Of a DNA stretch of 64,000 nucleotides, positions 24,491 through 39,000 are shown piece after piece. Source of the stretch: Antedon bifida (Eukaryota; Echinodermata; Crinoidea; Comatulida; Antedonidae); assembly GCA_963402885.1 (NCBI GenBank), contig OY727098.1, forward strand, positions 15,300,717 to 15,364,716. Reading direction: 5' to 3'. The position numbers were made by a program, and so were the translations under genes. The notes beneath the pieces are model-generated. The model saw only the letters and a list, made by a program, of their open reading frames with translations. It made no database searches and had not been told where the DNA came from. Numbering within the stretch: the first letter of the stretch is position 1; each line of letters starts with the position of its first letter.

Positions 24491-24655
24491 ATATAAACAT
24501 TAAACAATTTGAATAAAATACTATAAGTAAATATAATACGCAATACATTAATCACAACGTAGGGAAATTTAATAATATAAACATTAAACAATTTGAATAA
24601 AATACTATAAGTAAATATAATACGCAATTACATCAATCACAACGTAGGGAAATTT
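24491..24655. repeat. 84-bp tandem duplication
   Basis: Two nearly identical copies (period 84 bp) contain ATAAACATTAAACAATTTGA and end in CACAACGTAGGGAAATTT. The second copy leads directly into the coding part of the Penelope-like element, and its frame is open just before it, so the duplicated block may be the 5' start of that element. Confidence 0.85.
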
Positions 24656-26700
24656 TAGCCAACTTTGAAAAGGCTTACTGGCGTGTCGAGAAGAAACTAA
24701 ATAATGAGGATATGAAGGAGCTCACATCAGCAACTTTAAAGTCGATTGCTCTAAACTACATCGAACGCAAGGACCCATCTCCACCTAGGTCCCTGAAAAG
24801 AGCATTGGGACAATTGAAGAAAAGGGATGACATAGTCATTACTAAACCTGACAAAGGTTCCGGAGTCGTTATCATGGATAAACATCATTATGACCAACTT
24901 CTTAGACAATCGTCTATAAACAACACATCTAAGTTTATACCCGTAAGTAAGACACAACCTAAGTCTAGAGGTAGACCAATTAAGCATTTCCATCCTCTCT
25001 TAGAAAAGGAGAAGCAACTATCTAATATTGTTCGTAATATACTACCGAAGGAAGTAGCATCTACACTAACATCACAAGGCTCGAGGTTAGCCCATCTGTA
25101 TGGTCTTCCCAAGACGCACAAAGAAAATCTATCTATTAGGCCAATACTCTCAGCCACTGGCACTTACAATTTTAAATTAGCACAATGGTTAGATGAGAAG
25201 CTTAAACCATTAGCCAGCAACAAATACTCTATACCAGACATTTTTGATTTTGCTAAAGAGTTACGTTCTACTGAAATTGGTTCAGATGATGTTCTGGTCT
25301 CTTACGACGTAGTTTCTCTATTCACCAATGTTCCACTTGATGAGACCATTAACATTCTTGTTCATAAGGCCGCGCCTTTAAAGATGACTGGTTTAACTCT
25401 GAACACGGTTTATCTATCGATAAACAAGGTCTTAAGGACCTACTTACAATTGCGACCAAAAATCAACTTTTCCAATATGATGGTGATCTATACGAGCAGG
25501 TTGATGGCGTAGCCATGGGTTCACCGCTTGGACCACTGATGGCAAATGTTTTCATGTGTTACATTGAAGATACCTTACAAGCAACAGGGAAAATGCCGCA
25601 GTTCTATCGTCGCTACGTTGATGACACAATCGTATTCATGCTAAGCCAGGTTTTAGCACAGAATTTTTTGAACACTTTGAACAATTCACACGATGCCGTT
25701 GATTTTACAATGGAAATTGCTAGAGATAACTCAATAAATTTTTTAGGTATGACTATCTCAAAAAACGATATATCTCTTGAAACCAAAGTATATAAGAAAT
25801 CCACTAATAAAGGTTTATTATTACATTATGATAGCCATGTGGATATCAAACATAAACGTAATCTAATTCACACAATGCTTAATAGGGCCTACAAATTGTC
25901 ATCTACGCATGACATTTTCCTATCAGAGGTTGATAATGTAACAAAGATTTTTCAAAAGTTGAATTATCCTTTAGATCTTATTAGTAATATTGTTAAGGCT
26001 TTCAACCAATCCATTAATACTTGTGTGACTCCTAGTAATACTAATGAAGATATGCTAACTGATGAATCTCCCCAGCCTATTAGGATTGTACTACCGTACA
26101 AGGATCAAACTTGTTGTAACACGGTTACTAAACAACTTAAACAACTTAGTGCGAAGATTGAAAACGATATTTTACCAGTATTTACTAGTCGTAAGATAGG
26201 TGACACCTTAAAACCTAAAGAAATGAAACCCAGAATCATTAATTCACAATGCGTGGTGTACAAATTTCAATGTGGTTTGTGTGATACAAACTATGTCGGT
26301 TACACTTGCCGACACCTTTACAAACGCATTAATGAACATAACAAAAGTATTATAGGCGATCACCTAAAACAACATGGCATAACTGGTGATATCTCAGAAT
26401 ACTTTAGAGTCTTATCTAAATGTAACAATAAGTTTGATTGCCTAATTAAGGAGATGTTGTGGATCAAAGAGATAAAACCTACACTCAATAAACAATCGGA
26501 TTCCATCAAAGCTAAATTGTTTATCTAACTCAGTAGGAGGAGCTAATTACTTAATTAGCCCTCAATTAGCATTTCCTGTCACCAACTTTGGTGCTTAGTG
26601 CACATAATTTTTATTGTTTTGTATTCACTTGATCTTGAAAATGGTTCTATGATGGTACCGAAACGTCGATCTCTATTTTTGTCATTAAATTTTATATTGA
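24575..26700 (+). mobile_element. Penelope-like retroelement, broken copy
   Basis: A Penelope-like element (PLE) with the two hallmark parts in order. The reverse transcriptase shows ITKPDKGSGVVIMDK, LYGLPKTHK, SYDVVSLFTNVP (motif A), MGSPLGPLMANVF (motif B) and YVDD (motif C). A C-terminal GIY-YIG endonuclease follows, with CGLCDTNYVGYT and a downstream KEMLWIKEIKPTLN. In the family the endonuclease nicks DNA and the reverse transcriptase copies RNA at the nick. The copy is nearly complete over these parts but is broken (about one interruption is evident), so it is a fossil. The 3' flank holds a degenerate hammerhead-like motif. It looks fairly young, since most of its frame is still open. 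It lies between the KLF gene and the matrix gene and belongs to neither. Confidence 0.9.
26641..26672 (+). ncRNA. Degenerate hammerhead-like motif at the PLE 3' end
   Basis: The sequence GATGGTACCGAAACGTCGAT is the core of the minimal hammerhead found at Penelope-like element ends: GGTACC stem II, GAAA, the self-complementary ACGT stem III, and the GTC cleavage triplet. It lies about 110 bp after the end of the coding part, where the family carries it. The copy is degenerate and probably inactive. Confidence 0.5.
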
Positions 26701-28495
26701 AATTATATAGTAAACGTCTTTTAATTCGTAATACATTAGAAATAGACACTATTAATAAATTGCAAATATAAAAACATGATTCCCAACAGGTGTGGGTATT
26801 GATTGGTACTCAGTACTTGGTTAAATTAATCAACGATTTAACTAAGAAATAGACGAGAAAATACAAATAAAGAAATCAAATACAATACTGCTTATTTGGG
26901 ATATCACACATTCTTGTTTTCGATGATAACAATAGCTATTGTAATAGAAATTTCTATTGACGTTGATGGTTTCACCATGCATGTCCACGCCGTCACAAGT
27001 GACTTCCATTGCACCCACTGCTTCCGATTGACATAAAAAAATAACAAAATCAAGACATTTTATTATTCAAACTCAAAATATTCATTTACATTTAAAAAAA
27101 CCTAACTTTGTGTGAAAAAATATTGAACGATCGACCTTTTTTTGTCGTCCAAATATGGTAATTTTGCAATCATTTTTTTTTCTATTTTTTTTAAAAACGA
27201 AAAATAGACATTAAAATCAAAGTTAGATATACAGAAGAGTCTTCCCTGAATATACGAACAAATATATATAACTGTAATAATATCTAAAATTGTACTTGTA
27301 ATTCATGGAAAAAAAACATTGTAAAAAGGCTGGAGATATTTGTTTTTATATTTAGTTTCGTTTTCATAGTGTAGGCCCAAATTGTGTTTTTTTCTCTTTC
27401 GTGGGGGTCACCCACATTTTATTCATTCTGTTACACGGTACCTTTTACAAATATATATATAGTATACATAAAGTTTTGTAAAAATATAAAAACAATAAAA
27501 TTCAATAGAGTAGTTAAAAAGGCACTATATCTATGTACATAAAATCCATGTAGTAAAAGTATGCTTTAAGAACGTACATGTTATGTTTTTGCAAGTTATA
27601 TTAAAAGTACGACTATTTACCATTTACTCTATATTAAGAAATGTATTAAAAAGTAGCTGTTTCTTTTATTAAATTTTAAATCAGTACACACAATTTGTAT
27701 GTTTCTTTTTTTCATTTGACCTTATATTAGGCCTACATCCATTACAATTATATACACCCATACACACAATAATAAACCTATTTACATTCACGAATCAGTT
27801 TAACATAGTTATCATAACATAACATATTATATGCTACATTTTATGTTTTGGCCTTGTATTACATTTTGTTTCATAGTGTAATTGTTTGATCATGAAGGAA
27901 ATTATAAAAATGTCTTCCATTCATCCACGTGTCTATCTATTTGATTGTCGGTATCGATTTCGTAATTCTGTAAAAAAAATAATTATACAATAGATCTATA
28001 GTATGTTACGCGTTTTCATTAAAAAATACTGTATAAAATACAATGAATTTTAAGTACTCTTTTCAGTTGTCCTATAATAATATTTAATCCGATTACGTCA
28101 ATATTGGTGCCAAGCACTAAATAATTATATCAAAAGAAACTTTCATTTACATTAAAGAATAGGTTCATAGATTGATACCATGATAATGTAAGCAAGATAA
28201 ACAAGCATGTATTGTATTATGTACCTTATGTATTGTTATACACTAACAATACGTACCACCATACTTGACAAACGATTGTCGTCATAAATATAAATAATAA
28301 TAATTATATTGTTTGAAGGATGTTTTTTCTTTTCAAAAGGTAAAAATCACAATAATTATTCATAATCACATCATATAATAGAGTTATTTAACAATTTAAA
28401 CAAATAATTTTTATAATTATATCACAGATCACTATGCTCGGTGAAGCTTTATACAGAATCCATTGTTAGTTCTGTATTATATTAATTGTATTACA
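26701..28495. other. AT-rich intergenic DNA
   Basis: No gene or RNA is supported. The stretch is rich in A and T runs. Confidence 0.4.
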
Positions 28496-28496
28496 T

Positions 28497-30240
28497 ATAT
28501 AAACACCAGGCACAGAACAAATTCTAAACCCCGGTGATATACTGAAAATGTGTTGAGGAATGAGGAAACAAGAAAAAGTCGCCCCAAACATATACATTTA
28601 GAATAAAATGATCACCTATTGTTATTGTATGAAATCTTTATTGGTTATCCGCCTCAAGCGGATAACCTCTTGTTTCTTTTTTTATTTAATTATTCTTCTT
28701 TCTTTCCCCAAACTTTGTGTAACACTTTTCTCTTCAACGTGTAAACATAACATGTTGAAACTTGTTCAGCATTTAGAAATTTAACTGTAGTTGTGCTGCC
28801 AAGCTTTTTGACAAGTCAGAGCCGCGTAGCGTAAGTTACCCGCGATTTTCGATACGGGTTGGGTGGATTTTACCAGTATGCGTACCTTTTTACGGCCAAC
28901 GGGTGTCCCGGATATTGCGCACTATGGCCACCAGCGGGCGTCCAATTATTGCGCAACATTTTTTCAATGGCAGCGTCCGCTCCGTACGTGTGAAATAGGT
29001 ACAATGCGACAGAGGGCGCTATATACATAATTAATTTTATATGCTAGTAATAATTATAATTAATTTTATATATACAGCATTTGCAAGTAGAGCAAGCCAG
29101 AACTGAGGCCTCTAAAAGCCTATCTATTTGTTCAGAGCAGGCTAGCCTAAGTTAAACTGATTTAATAAATTATACTACTGTATTTTAGGGCCTAATTAAT
29201 AACAATAATAGTTGAACTATCATTATTTATTTTTTTTTACATTTTTTTTTCTGATAAATAATAATACTAATAATAATTAATAATTAATTAATGATAAATG
29301 TAAATCATATTATATAATAAGGCCTATATAATATGGTGAATTATAAACATCACAGGGACAAAACAAATTCTAAACCAGACACAGACAATACACGCAAGAG
29401 GAAGTAAAAATCAAACATTGAACTTGGGGAAAAACGTATAAATGATATTATTTTAACTATCACAAAGTAACACAAAAGAAACAAGACTACATTACATTTA
29501 AAGATTTGTTAAAATATTAATTTTTATTTTAACATTTGTATACACTGTAGACCTAGGCCAACGAATTGATTAAAAGATCACAGTAGCAGTTCAATTATTT
29601 AATTGATTTTCTGATATTCTTGAATTGATCATAACTTCGAAACAATTAAATAATTTTTAACGAAATTTTCAGCCACATTTTCTTGACATCAATGGTTAAC
29701 CTTTTGACCAGTTACCAGATTTTGTTAAATTAGAAAGTGCGCGCGTAAACGGCGTTTAAAACTTTGAAGGTCATTAAATATGTTTACTTTTAAAAAATTA
29801 TAAGCCTACAGTTCATCAGAATGCGATGTTACCACCATTGTTTATTTTATTTTCTTACAGTCTATGAATCATAAATGTGATTTATTATAGTGTTGATTGT
29901 TAGAATATAACTTACGCTGCGCTACGCGCGATTTTCTGAATTTCATTGATTGATCATTAACAACAATCCAAAATTCGTTTGGTAATGGCACTTGGTGGTG
30001 GAATACAATTCATGTAAAGGGCTAACTTTATGTCGAATAAAATTGCGTGTTTCACAAAAAGTTACGCGTGCACACGCATTGAACATTTTGAAGGGCAGAA
30101 AATATGTATATTAAAAAAAAACAAAACATCAGAATGCGAGGTTGCCCCCCCCCCCCATTTTTCATTTTATTTTCTTACAGTCTATGAAACATTGGTGTGA
30201 TTTATTATAGTGTTGAATGTTAAAATATAATTTACGGCTT
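28497..30240. repeat. Cluster of dispersed repeats
   Basis: It starts with a diverged relative of the block at 8222-8335. At 28643-28667 a perfect 10-bp hairpin (GGTTATCCGC-CTCAA-GCGGATAACC) opens a repeat with TTGTTTCTTTTTTTATTTAA. Two direct copies of an about 100-bp unit lie at 29814-29911 and about 30126-30230 (shared TTTATTTTATTTTCTTACAG and GTGATTTATTATAGTGTTGA). The second contains a run of 13-14 C at about 30146. No coding capacity is recognised. Confidence 0.55.
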
Positions 30241-30619
30241 CATTATTTTCATATTAAATATACATTTTGAAATTGAAATAAAATTTGCGCTTGATTATTG
30301 TTTTTCATAGTTTTATGATATATTTCTTTCATATTTGATGAATTATGAATGCAAAATAATGACACACGTGCACGTCAAACTTTAAAAATCGTGCGCTTGA
30401 AAATTGGTAATTTTATGCAAATTTGTGTAGAAATATGCCTATTTTGAATCGATTATAGCTCTCCGGGATGTCTGATGACCCCCAATTTTTTTAACTTAAT
30501 ATGTAAGCAGTACATAAAGTGTTATTTAAATGGTGTTAAGATTCCACGTGTTGTCCGTCTGAAAACAGTTGTTTGCAAAGCTGTTGGTGTGTTATTTAGT
30601 GTATTGATTGATTGAATAT

Positions 30620-30900
30620 ATATTTATACTGGGTAACCTCTTCAGTCAAAGACTGGTCTCCCAGAGGGCCCAGTTGGTGATCAGTGGCTGTGATGTACTA
30701 ATACACCGGGGTAACCCCCTACTCGTCTCGAAAGATGTACTAGGTTCTTTAAAGTGCACACGAGCTAGATGTGTACACTGGACTTACGGTTTATAGTCCT
30801 TATCCGAGAAGACTCGTTCTACCACCAGAACCATGGAGTGAGTGAGCCTCGAACCCCTGCCGATGTTATGGCTACGTAATTACGTATAGCTGGGGGTATG
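30620..30900. repeat. Unclassified GC-richer repeat, SINE-like
   Basis: A block of distinctly higher GC than its flanks contains CAGTCAAAGACTGG and CTCGAACCCCTGCCG. On the minus strand GGGGTTCGAGGCTC resembles a tRNA B box, so a tRNA-derived SINE is possible. There is no second copy in the window to define its ends. Confidence 0.3.
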
Positions 30901-31554
30901 TATTAAATTTAATTAGTACTTAACAATAACAACAATTAACAGTGCAGTCAAGCATTGTAATGTATGTAAAATTTGTACAGAGAGTAGTAATAATAAGCAA
31001 AATCGTATAACGCAAACAATCACCATCAATTGCTATTGTTGCATGTTTATGTCTTGTCATGATGTATTTTTTGAACAAGATTTTACAGATTACTGTCTAT
31101 ACATGCATCTATTTTAATACTGTATTATCAGCAATTTTTTTCATAGACTCTCTTCTCCCAGACGTGCTTCGGGGTTTGTAATTTTAGCATGACCCGTTCT
31201 AGTTTACAATTTACCAAAAATGTCGGCCTCTAGAAGTATAACTGCTGCTTGCTTTAGCTTCTGAATGAGTAGTCCTCTTGGGACGTACCTGGCTAAAGCA
31301 GCAGCGTGAACAATTTGAAAGTATGTACTTTCACAATATGTCTCTTTTTAAATGTTTTGAAAATGCCATCATATCGGCATTTTTGTGTATTTTACGTACA
31401 TGGATGTTTTTAAAATATTAAATGTCAGTAAAATTATAAAAATTATCACCTATAATTCGTCATAGTGACGAATTAAATTCTAGTTGTAATCTTGTTTCGT
31501 TATTTCTATACTTTCAAATATCTGTTCGTAATTTGCAGAAACCCACTTCTAACG

Positions 31555-31673
31555 CCCTGTCGACACTATCACACTTTATGTGACAAAAAAAATGCCCATA
31601 TATAGACATGATGAGGTCATATCACTACCATATTTGGCATATCACTACCATATGTTGTGGACATATCACACTT
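31555..31673. mobile_element. MITE family M1, partial copy
   Basis: It begins with a diverged left end (TGTCGACACTATCACACTTT), then GACAAAAAAAATGCCCATATA and the repeated ATATCACTACCATAT core. The right terminal repeat is missing. Confidence 0.65.
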
Positions 31674-34600
31674 AAAATAAATAATTCCTTAGATATTTGA
31701 AAGTATAAACTTCACATTTCAAATGTTGATGTTAACGAAATAATTGCGAAATTAAATGCGTACTTTATCGTGTCGTTTTATTTTACATTTGGTGTTTTAC
31801 ATATTTTTATATAAAAACATATAGGCCTAATAATAATATAATACAATAAAATATTTCCATTTACATACATTATTTCATGTTTGTTTCTTTGTAACATTGT
31901 TACGTTGGTTATAATAGGCCTATCGTTTTGTTTTGGTATGTACACAACATTCTTAAAGACTGGCGCACACACAGACTGGTACATTTAAAATCATCCCTAA
32001 AAGCTGGCCAAACAATTTATATTGATCATACATTCCAATAATTATCGATCTATAGTTTCCCCTATGTTTCATCATTTTTGGGACTTTATTTGTGTTATAC
32101 GAGCTTTTTAAAAATAAGCACTTTCTTATCAGTGGGGGGGATAGTTCAAATTACACATCAAAATCTCTATTCTTTTGTACACAAAATTTTTTAAAAACTA
32201 TGAAAAATAAACAGTGTGGTAAAAAATCATATCAGATGACTTCAGAGTTTTATTTTCATGCTATAGCAAGATTATCCACCGTATATCCACCATCTTTTTT
32301 CACCTTCTAGGGAGTCACCAGACATGTTATTACATTAGGTTAAACTACCTGACTACTACTGAAAAAAAGTCTTAATGGTTTTTATTGCAGAATTTTGCCA
32401 AATTTTGTATTTGACCATTTTAAGGGAAATTTTTTCATCTGGATTTCTATTACAAATATTTGGTTTATGTACAATTAACCAGATATTATGTTTAAAATTC
32501 ATGCCTGTACCTGAGCTTTAAAAAAAGTTGTGAAATACTCATTATATGATTATTTCCAATTTATTTGTAAATTCTGATTAGCGTCATCATTATGTGTATA
32601 ATGTTCCGAACAATTGTACCGGTACCTGATTTTTTTCAACATCGTTCCCGGATTGAACATTTTCGGTTTGAGTTTTAAAATAATTTTTTAAACCACAACA
32701 AACAAACATCTGTCTATATAATTTATGATTTGTTGTTGTGGGTTGCACTTTTATCCTGCATGTTACTTTATATATCCTTGATTTTGAAAACGGTAATTTT
32801 ATAAATTCATGCTTTTATTTATAATATTTAAATGTCTAGTTTCCCCCCATGTAATCTTATCGCGGTAGTGTGTTGCGTTGGTTGCTTTTTAATGAATGTT
32901 TAATTAGATTGTAACTGACAAAATCCACAAGTAAATATCGTTAGTTTACTGTTTATATTCATTTATATTTTCCTATAGCCTACCACTTACTTATCGAAGT
33001 CTAATTTAACATAGAAAGATTGAGGAATTTGAAGCTGCCAACTCAAGTCTCGAGGACTGAACCAAGCAATATGACACGTCAGCAGAAGTCACAATGGTCG
33101 TAAAAACCCACACAAAAACTGAGTTCAAGCCCACTTCGTTATAGGCCTATAGGTAAGTATTCCCAAAGGTTTTCTGAACCACTTTTTTTTTGCATTATAT
33201 ACTGTAATTATTTTTACTCATAATAATAATAATAATAATAATAATAAACACTTCACTACAGTACATTCTTAAATTCGATACGCGTTACCTGATATTCTGG
33301 CTTCCTGGTCTAAAAGGTACTTTTTACTTGAGCCTTTCTGAATTATTGAAGACCACACATTTCTTTCATTTTCTTAGATTTAAATGTTATATCATGCACA
33401 AGTTTTCTGCAATGTTTTAAAAATAGTACCGTGAGGTACTTCCGCGCCAAATTTCGCGAGAACTAACATAGAAAGTTGGTGGTAAAGTATTATTTTTTTA
33501 TAGGCAACATTTTATTCAATATAAACTTTAAAATATACATTATACATTATTATAGGATTTATAGATAGTGATAATATAAGTGATTTGATGAAAATAAATG
33601 ATTTTGTTCTTTTATTTATAGTTTTGGTTAAAGCGGATAGTAGACCTACCCTAGACTTTGAGTTTCGTAGTAAAGCTAATGTAGTATAGATAACATATTT
33701 TTAATTGTTATTACCTGAAAACTTAAATAAAGAGTCTTTTTACCAACCATAATGAGCCAAATCTCGCGTAGGTTTTGTTTTTTTTATTTTCTCAAGATCT
33801 AATCTGCTATATAGTATATCTAAATTGAGTAAATTGTGAAATATGTAACAACATTTTACAAACAAAATATAACTTGATTAGGAAATGGAGGAATGATTAT
33901 CTTGCAACAACATCGAGAAGGCTCTGTGTATTAGCATAGGGATTAGCGCCCCCAAACGGTTTGTTATGATTCCATACCCGACTTAGGATAACCTGAGACA
34001 ACTACTGTATATGTCCCTGGGATAACAGAGAATAACAATTCCTCCCAGTATCCTATTGCCTAATAAGATTCACCCACCTGAGTAGGCCTACTAGTAATGT
34101 TTAAGAATGTATTGTATGAAATCTGGACTTTGAAGCGTTAACAGATATAAAGTATGAGTAGGCCTATTGATTGATGGATTTTAAGTTTTATTCTTATATT
34201 GTCATGTTTATGTTGGTATGAAATATTTTCTTCACGCTAAGAGCCGTTCTCATATTTAGTGTCTGCAAAACATGTATTTCAAATGGTACACGTGAGATAC
34301 AAGTCGGGTACAGTAATTACTCGAACCTCAGTGTGATATAGAGGGAAAGAGGGGTGGGGCACATAAGACGTCCTTTCTAAGGATTAGCCCCATATATATT
34401 GCACACGCCATTGCCTCTAATTAGGTTTGTTGTAAACTCATTCTGTCTATCAGAAAAAAAAATCAACAATCATACAAACTGTCTGATATTCTATATCATT
34501 AAGTGTTACCGGTAAATATCAAGGGAAGAACATATGATATTGTTTAGCAACAGACTTCATTTTTACTCAGTGTCTGTGTTAATACAAATTGAAGAATGTT

Positions 34601-36078
34601 GCCTCCAGCAACTGGGTTGAGTTGACTTGATTTGAAATGTAGAAACTTTCAATTCAGATTACAGTTTTAGTTAAGAGAAGCATCACATGAATATTTTGAT
34701 TTAATAGACGCACTTTGACCCGGTCGAATATACTGTAAAAATAAGGACACTAAAACATTATTCTTAACTGAATGGTTACATAAAAACCGCATCAAATAAT
34801 CGAGATAATGCCATTCGCTATCAAATCATAGAATAAATTCGTGTGACATAGTGTAGGAATTCTGTACCAAACAGTCCACAACTGCGACCCATCAATCGAT
34901 CTCCAGTGTAAAATGTTGATCGTGCGTCCAGGGATAAAATCGCGCCCAACACAGACTCATGGGGATGTGGTGTCAACTCGCAATAAGTCTCTTTTGAAAG
35001 GAAGAAAAGAAAAATTAACCATTGATGCAATTAAGATAAACACAACAACTTGCAAAAAACTTATCACCCCAGGTGAGGTTTGATACTTCGAAATAATTGT
35101 TGTTTACGTTGAAATATATTACTGTAGTAGCGCAGTATGTTCCGGTACTTTATTCCGAAATGGCTGACTCATCTGAATTGTGAAAGTTTCCAGATCAATT
35201 CTTACAAAAAGTAATGGTAGTAGTAGTCCGTGCTATCATTTTACAGTATTTGTAAAATGGTAGCAAAGTAACTACAGTTTTTCTTCAAATAAAACCTCTA
35301 AATCTTGTTAATTAGTAAACTTTCAACGGCTTTAGGCCTGTGCTACTAGTGAACTCACTAATCACTAATTGTATGACATTTCAGATTATTGAAAAATTGG
35401 ACTTAAGTTTCAACATTAACACTTAATACGGTAACATTTTTATTTATGTTTAAAATATAAATTCGTAAGAAAGTTTCAATGGATATTTACTGGACTCGAT
35501 TCCGCCACAATGACAAATGTTTTTAGTTTAGATGACAGTGAAAGTTATATTTACTTATTCGTATACCAAAGTGTAGTAGTAAAAATAATGTTCCCGACTG
35601 TGACTTCGGAATGTCAGGAACTCTGAGAAATGACAGACGGGGACGAGTCAACCCTAGGAGAGCTCGGAAAAATAATCTAATCGTCTCGCATTTCCAACTC
35701 TGTGCGGGGCAAGTGCCAATAACAACAGCATTCTGCTTATTAATTCAACACTGTAGGGGGCGGGCTCCTCTATCATTTTGTTGATATCCACAAGTTTCGC
35801 AAGAGTTTGGAACTACAGGTCAATTTAACATTTCTGAAACTCAATTCCAGTTATCTTCCAACTGCACTCAGCTCAACTGGATATAATGCGGACAGTTTGA
35901 ACTGATTTATTACGTAATAAGTGATGGACAGATAGTTGCTCTATTTTTTACTAGACCCTCAGAGGTAATGGTTAACCAGCAATTTGTTTACATGGAAGAG
36001 TTTTAAAAGGAAAATTTATCTTTGTCATAATCTTTCAAGATATTTTTTGTTGGTTCTCAATCTTATCTTTCGATTACA
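31674..36078. other. Intergenic DNA upstream of the matrix gene
   Basis: No gene is supported. There is an (AAT)n microsatellite at about 33220-33246 and a short hairpin (CTATCATTTTAC/GTAAAATGGTAG) at 35233-35263. The block at 34860-34990 is GC-richer than its surroundings but lacks splice-consistent coding sequence. The promoter of the matrix gene should lie in the last few hundred bases; I see no decisive core element. Confidence 0.4.
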
Positions 36079-39000
36079 ATGTGGATGTTTGGTGAATTGT
36101 TGACATTGATTGTTTTTCTTCAACTGGGTTATGCTCAACTTGAACCATTAACTTTAAATGTACCGAAGAAAACATTCGTAGTTGAAGCTAATGATGAATC
36201 GTACGTAGAATATCTTATCGATGTAATAGATGGACTTTTATTATCAAACTCTAACGACGAGGGGAAGTATGTCTTGCAATCGTTTTCAGAGTATGGTATG
36301 TACATGTGATAGTTATTTACTTCTGTATAATTTAAATTGTAGTGAAATTGTAATTACTACGGTAGGTTAAATTTTCTAACGTACACTTTTAAATGTTTAA
36401 CCATCAGACAATCCCAACCCACTCACTTTAAATAGTAATATTGCAAACTATACTGTGGGCTGACATGACAAGTTCATATCTCAATAATTGTAGTTACAAA
36501 GATAATATTGTTCTGTTTTAAAAGTTTATTTAATGTGTGTAGTTCCCAAATCTTCCTTTTGAAAGTAGGCCTAAGTCATAGTGCATTCAGATAAGCAAAT
36601 AAAAAATAATTGCTCCTGACTCATAAATATTAAATTCACTTAAATAAAATTTTTTTCCTTTTCTTATTTGGACAAGACTTGTACATACAGGTAATATAAA
36701 AACATATATTTTTTTAGAAATGTCCATATGACTATATGTGAGTAGAGTATGAGTAGAACATAAAACAGTCTCGCTGCGATAACTAATTTTTCGGCACAGT
36801 TTGGTGTGTAATCGTGCCGTAAAGGTGAACATGAAATAGGCCTATGGCATGCTATCAGTAGCAATAGATCATTAATAGTCCTGGGGAGAAGAATCTCACC
36901 TTAGCGGTGTCGTTTGATAAGAAATTTACCTGTAAAAGTTAATTTTACGTCGGAGAACCTTGAACCGATGTTGTCAAATTAATGGAAACTGAAAGGTAGT
37001 TCGGTTGTCACAGGCCTGTGTTCGACACGTGCGTGCTACACGTAGGCTTACGACGCAAGATTCAGAGTTACCGCTCATGTAATGTGGACATACTCGTTAA
37101 CAACTATTGGTATAGGCTTACTCTGCTGAGGAAAGACCCATTGTTTATACAATTAAAAATGTTTTTGTATTCCATAAATATGACAAAAGCTAATGAAAAC
37201 AATCTGAAATGTTTTGATAGCAAGTAATGAACACGTTGAGATAAAAATTAATCATTTAAATTTCGCGATTTTCTGGGTGAGATCTCTGTTGGGGTTTTTC
37301 TCTCCAAAGACCGTAATTGAATTGTTAACAGATATGACCTTTTTCAGCAAACACTAATCCAGGACAGATTTGTCTAATAATGATAATTTTAATATCTATA
37401 TTGGGGACGTATTATTGATATGCAAGCTAATTTGACTAAGAATGCATTTATAAAGAAATCACAGAGGAAATTAAACATTTGAAGCTGAATTGAATTTCTG
37501 AAAGAAAACAATAATAAACTATTTAAATTTTACGTGCTAAAAGTAATTTTACCAAATTACATTTTATTGAGTAAACGTTATTATATGTTTGATGGGTGGG
37601 ATATTTTCAGTTGACTAATCTCCACAAGTGGTATCAAGAGTGATGTGGTTCGTGCTTTGTGTAATATAATTATATTGACAATTACAATGCATGTACACAA
37701 ATTAAGAAGACCGAATGAAATTGCATAATTATATACCGTTTGGATAGGTTGATTCTTAATATCTAAACTTATGCTCAGAACACAAAACCGAACTGTAATC
37801 AAGTCACCATACAGAAGAAGGTTGTGCCAAATGCTGCAGCAAATCGAATTATTTAGTGAATGTAGTAAGGTGGTACTACTGTATGATGATAACAACTTAA
37901 TATGAATGTTGAAAATCATTTTCCAGCAAAGTTATTAGTACTTTATTACTAAGTTTATTAATTTCAATTTTATTTCACAAAACATTATTGCAAAGTTATA
38001 TTAACAAAACACAACTATATTATTACCATGAAGTTTATATTAGAATTTAACTCTTTAAGTCATTAAATATATTGATTGTGAATCTAACATGAATAACTAT
38101 TAATTGTTAGGCTACTGGGTGGTATGATCTGTCTTGGTCACTACGAACATTAGTACTTCCATCAGGCTTCCCGCTGACGTTGTTGTTATTCTTCATATTC
38201 TCAGTGATCTAGCCTGTGGTAATTATTTTCTTTGAACATGTTTTTGAGAGATGGTATGGAAGTACCCAGGCCCCCGTTTGTATTATTTAAGTTTATTTCT
38301 TATTTCAACATTGAATTCAGCTCCAATTTGTTCTAAATCGATTTGTAAGTTCAGGCTACACGTGTTTAAAATTATCTTTGTATTAATTTAACATTTTTTA
38401 TCAACTTTAACTGTAATTAAACTTTAGTTAGTGCTTTAAAAAGGCTGTAACAACGAACACACACGCGTACCTATGGGAATAAAGCATTTGTAACATGGTT
38501 TTGTCAAGACCAATTAAATTCATTCCCAATTAGGTAAAATTACTTTGTTTGTGGTAATGAATACCAGAAGGAGATTACAACATCAGCACCTGATAAGTCA
38601 GGGTATCGTTAACCGATAGCTTCCAATTTGAATTGGTGAAATTAACCTATAGTAACTTTTGATATATCCCGTAATTACTAAATTAAAATCCTTAATAATT
38701 TCGTTGGGTACATGTGTACTTTATTACTTACTGCAGGTGCTCTAATCTATTGTTGAGTTTTAATCGTTGATTTTCTAAATCTGTTCATCCGTTTTTGTAA
38801 TTTTGTTGAAACTTTTTGTTAGTTTCTCCAATTTTGTCGTCTATAATACTCAATCCATTTTTAATATGTCATGAACTCGTCTTGCTTTTGTACACTGATA
38901 TATTATACTGAAAGTTTACAAGGTATTCTAAAGGTATGTCAACTTTGACCTTTAAATATTATTTCTAACATAGGAGATACCTTAGGGTAAGGAAAAAGGA

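Noticed and set aside
24491-24655. CRISPR-like or satellite array
   Set aside because: Only two copies of an 84-bp unit without spacers in an animal genome; it is a tandem duplication.
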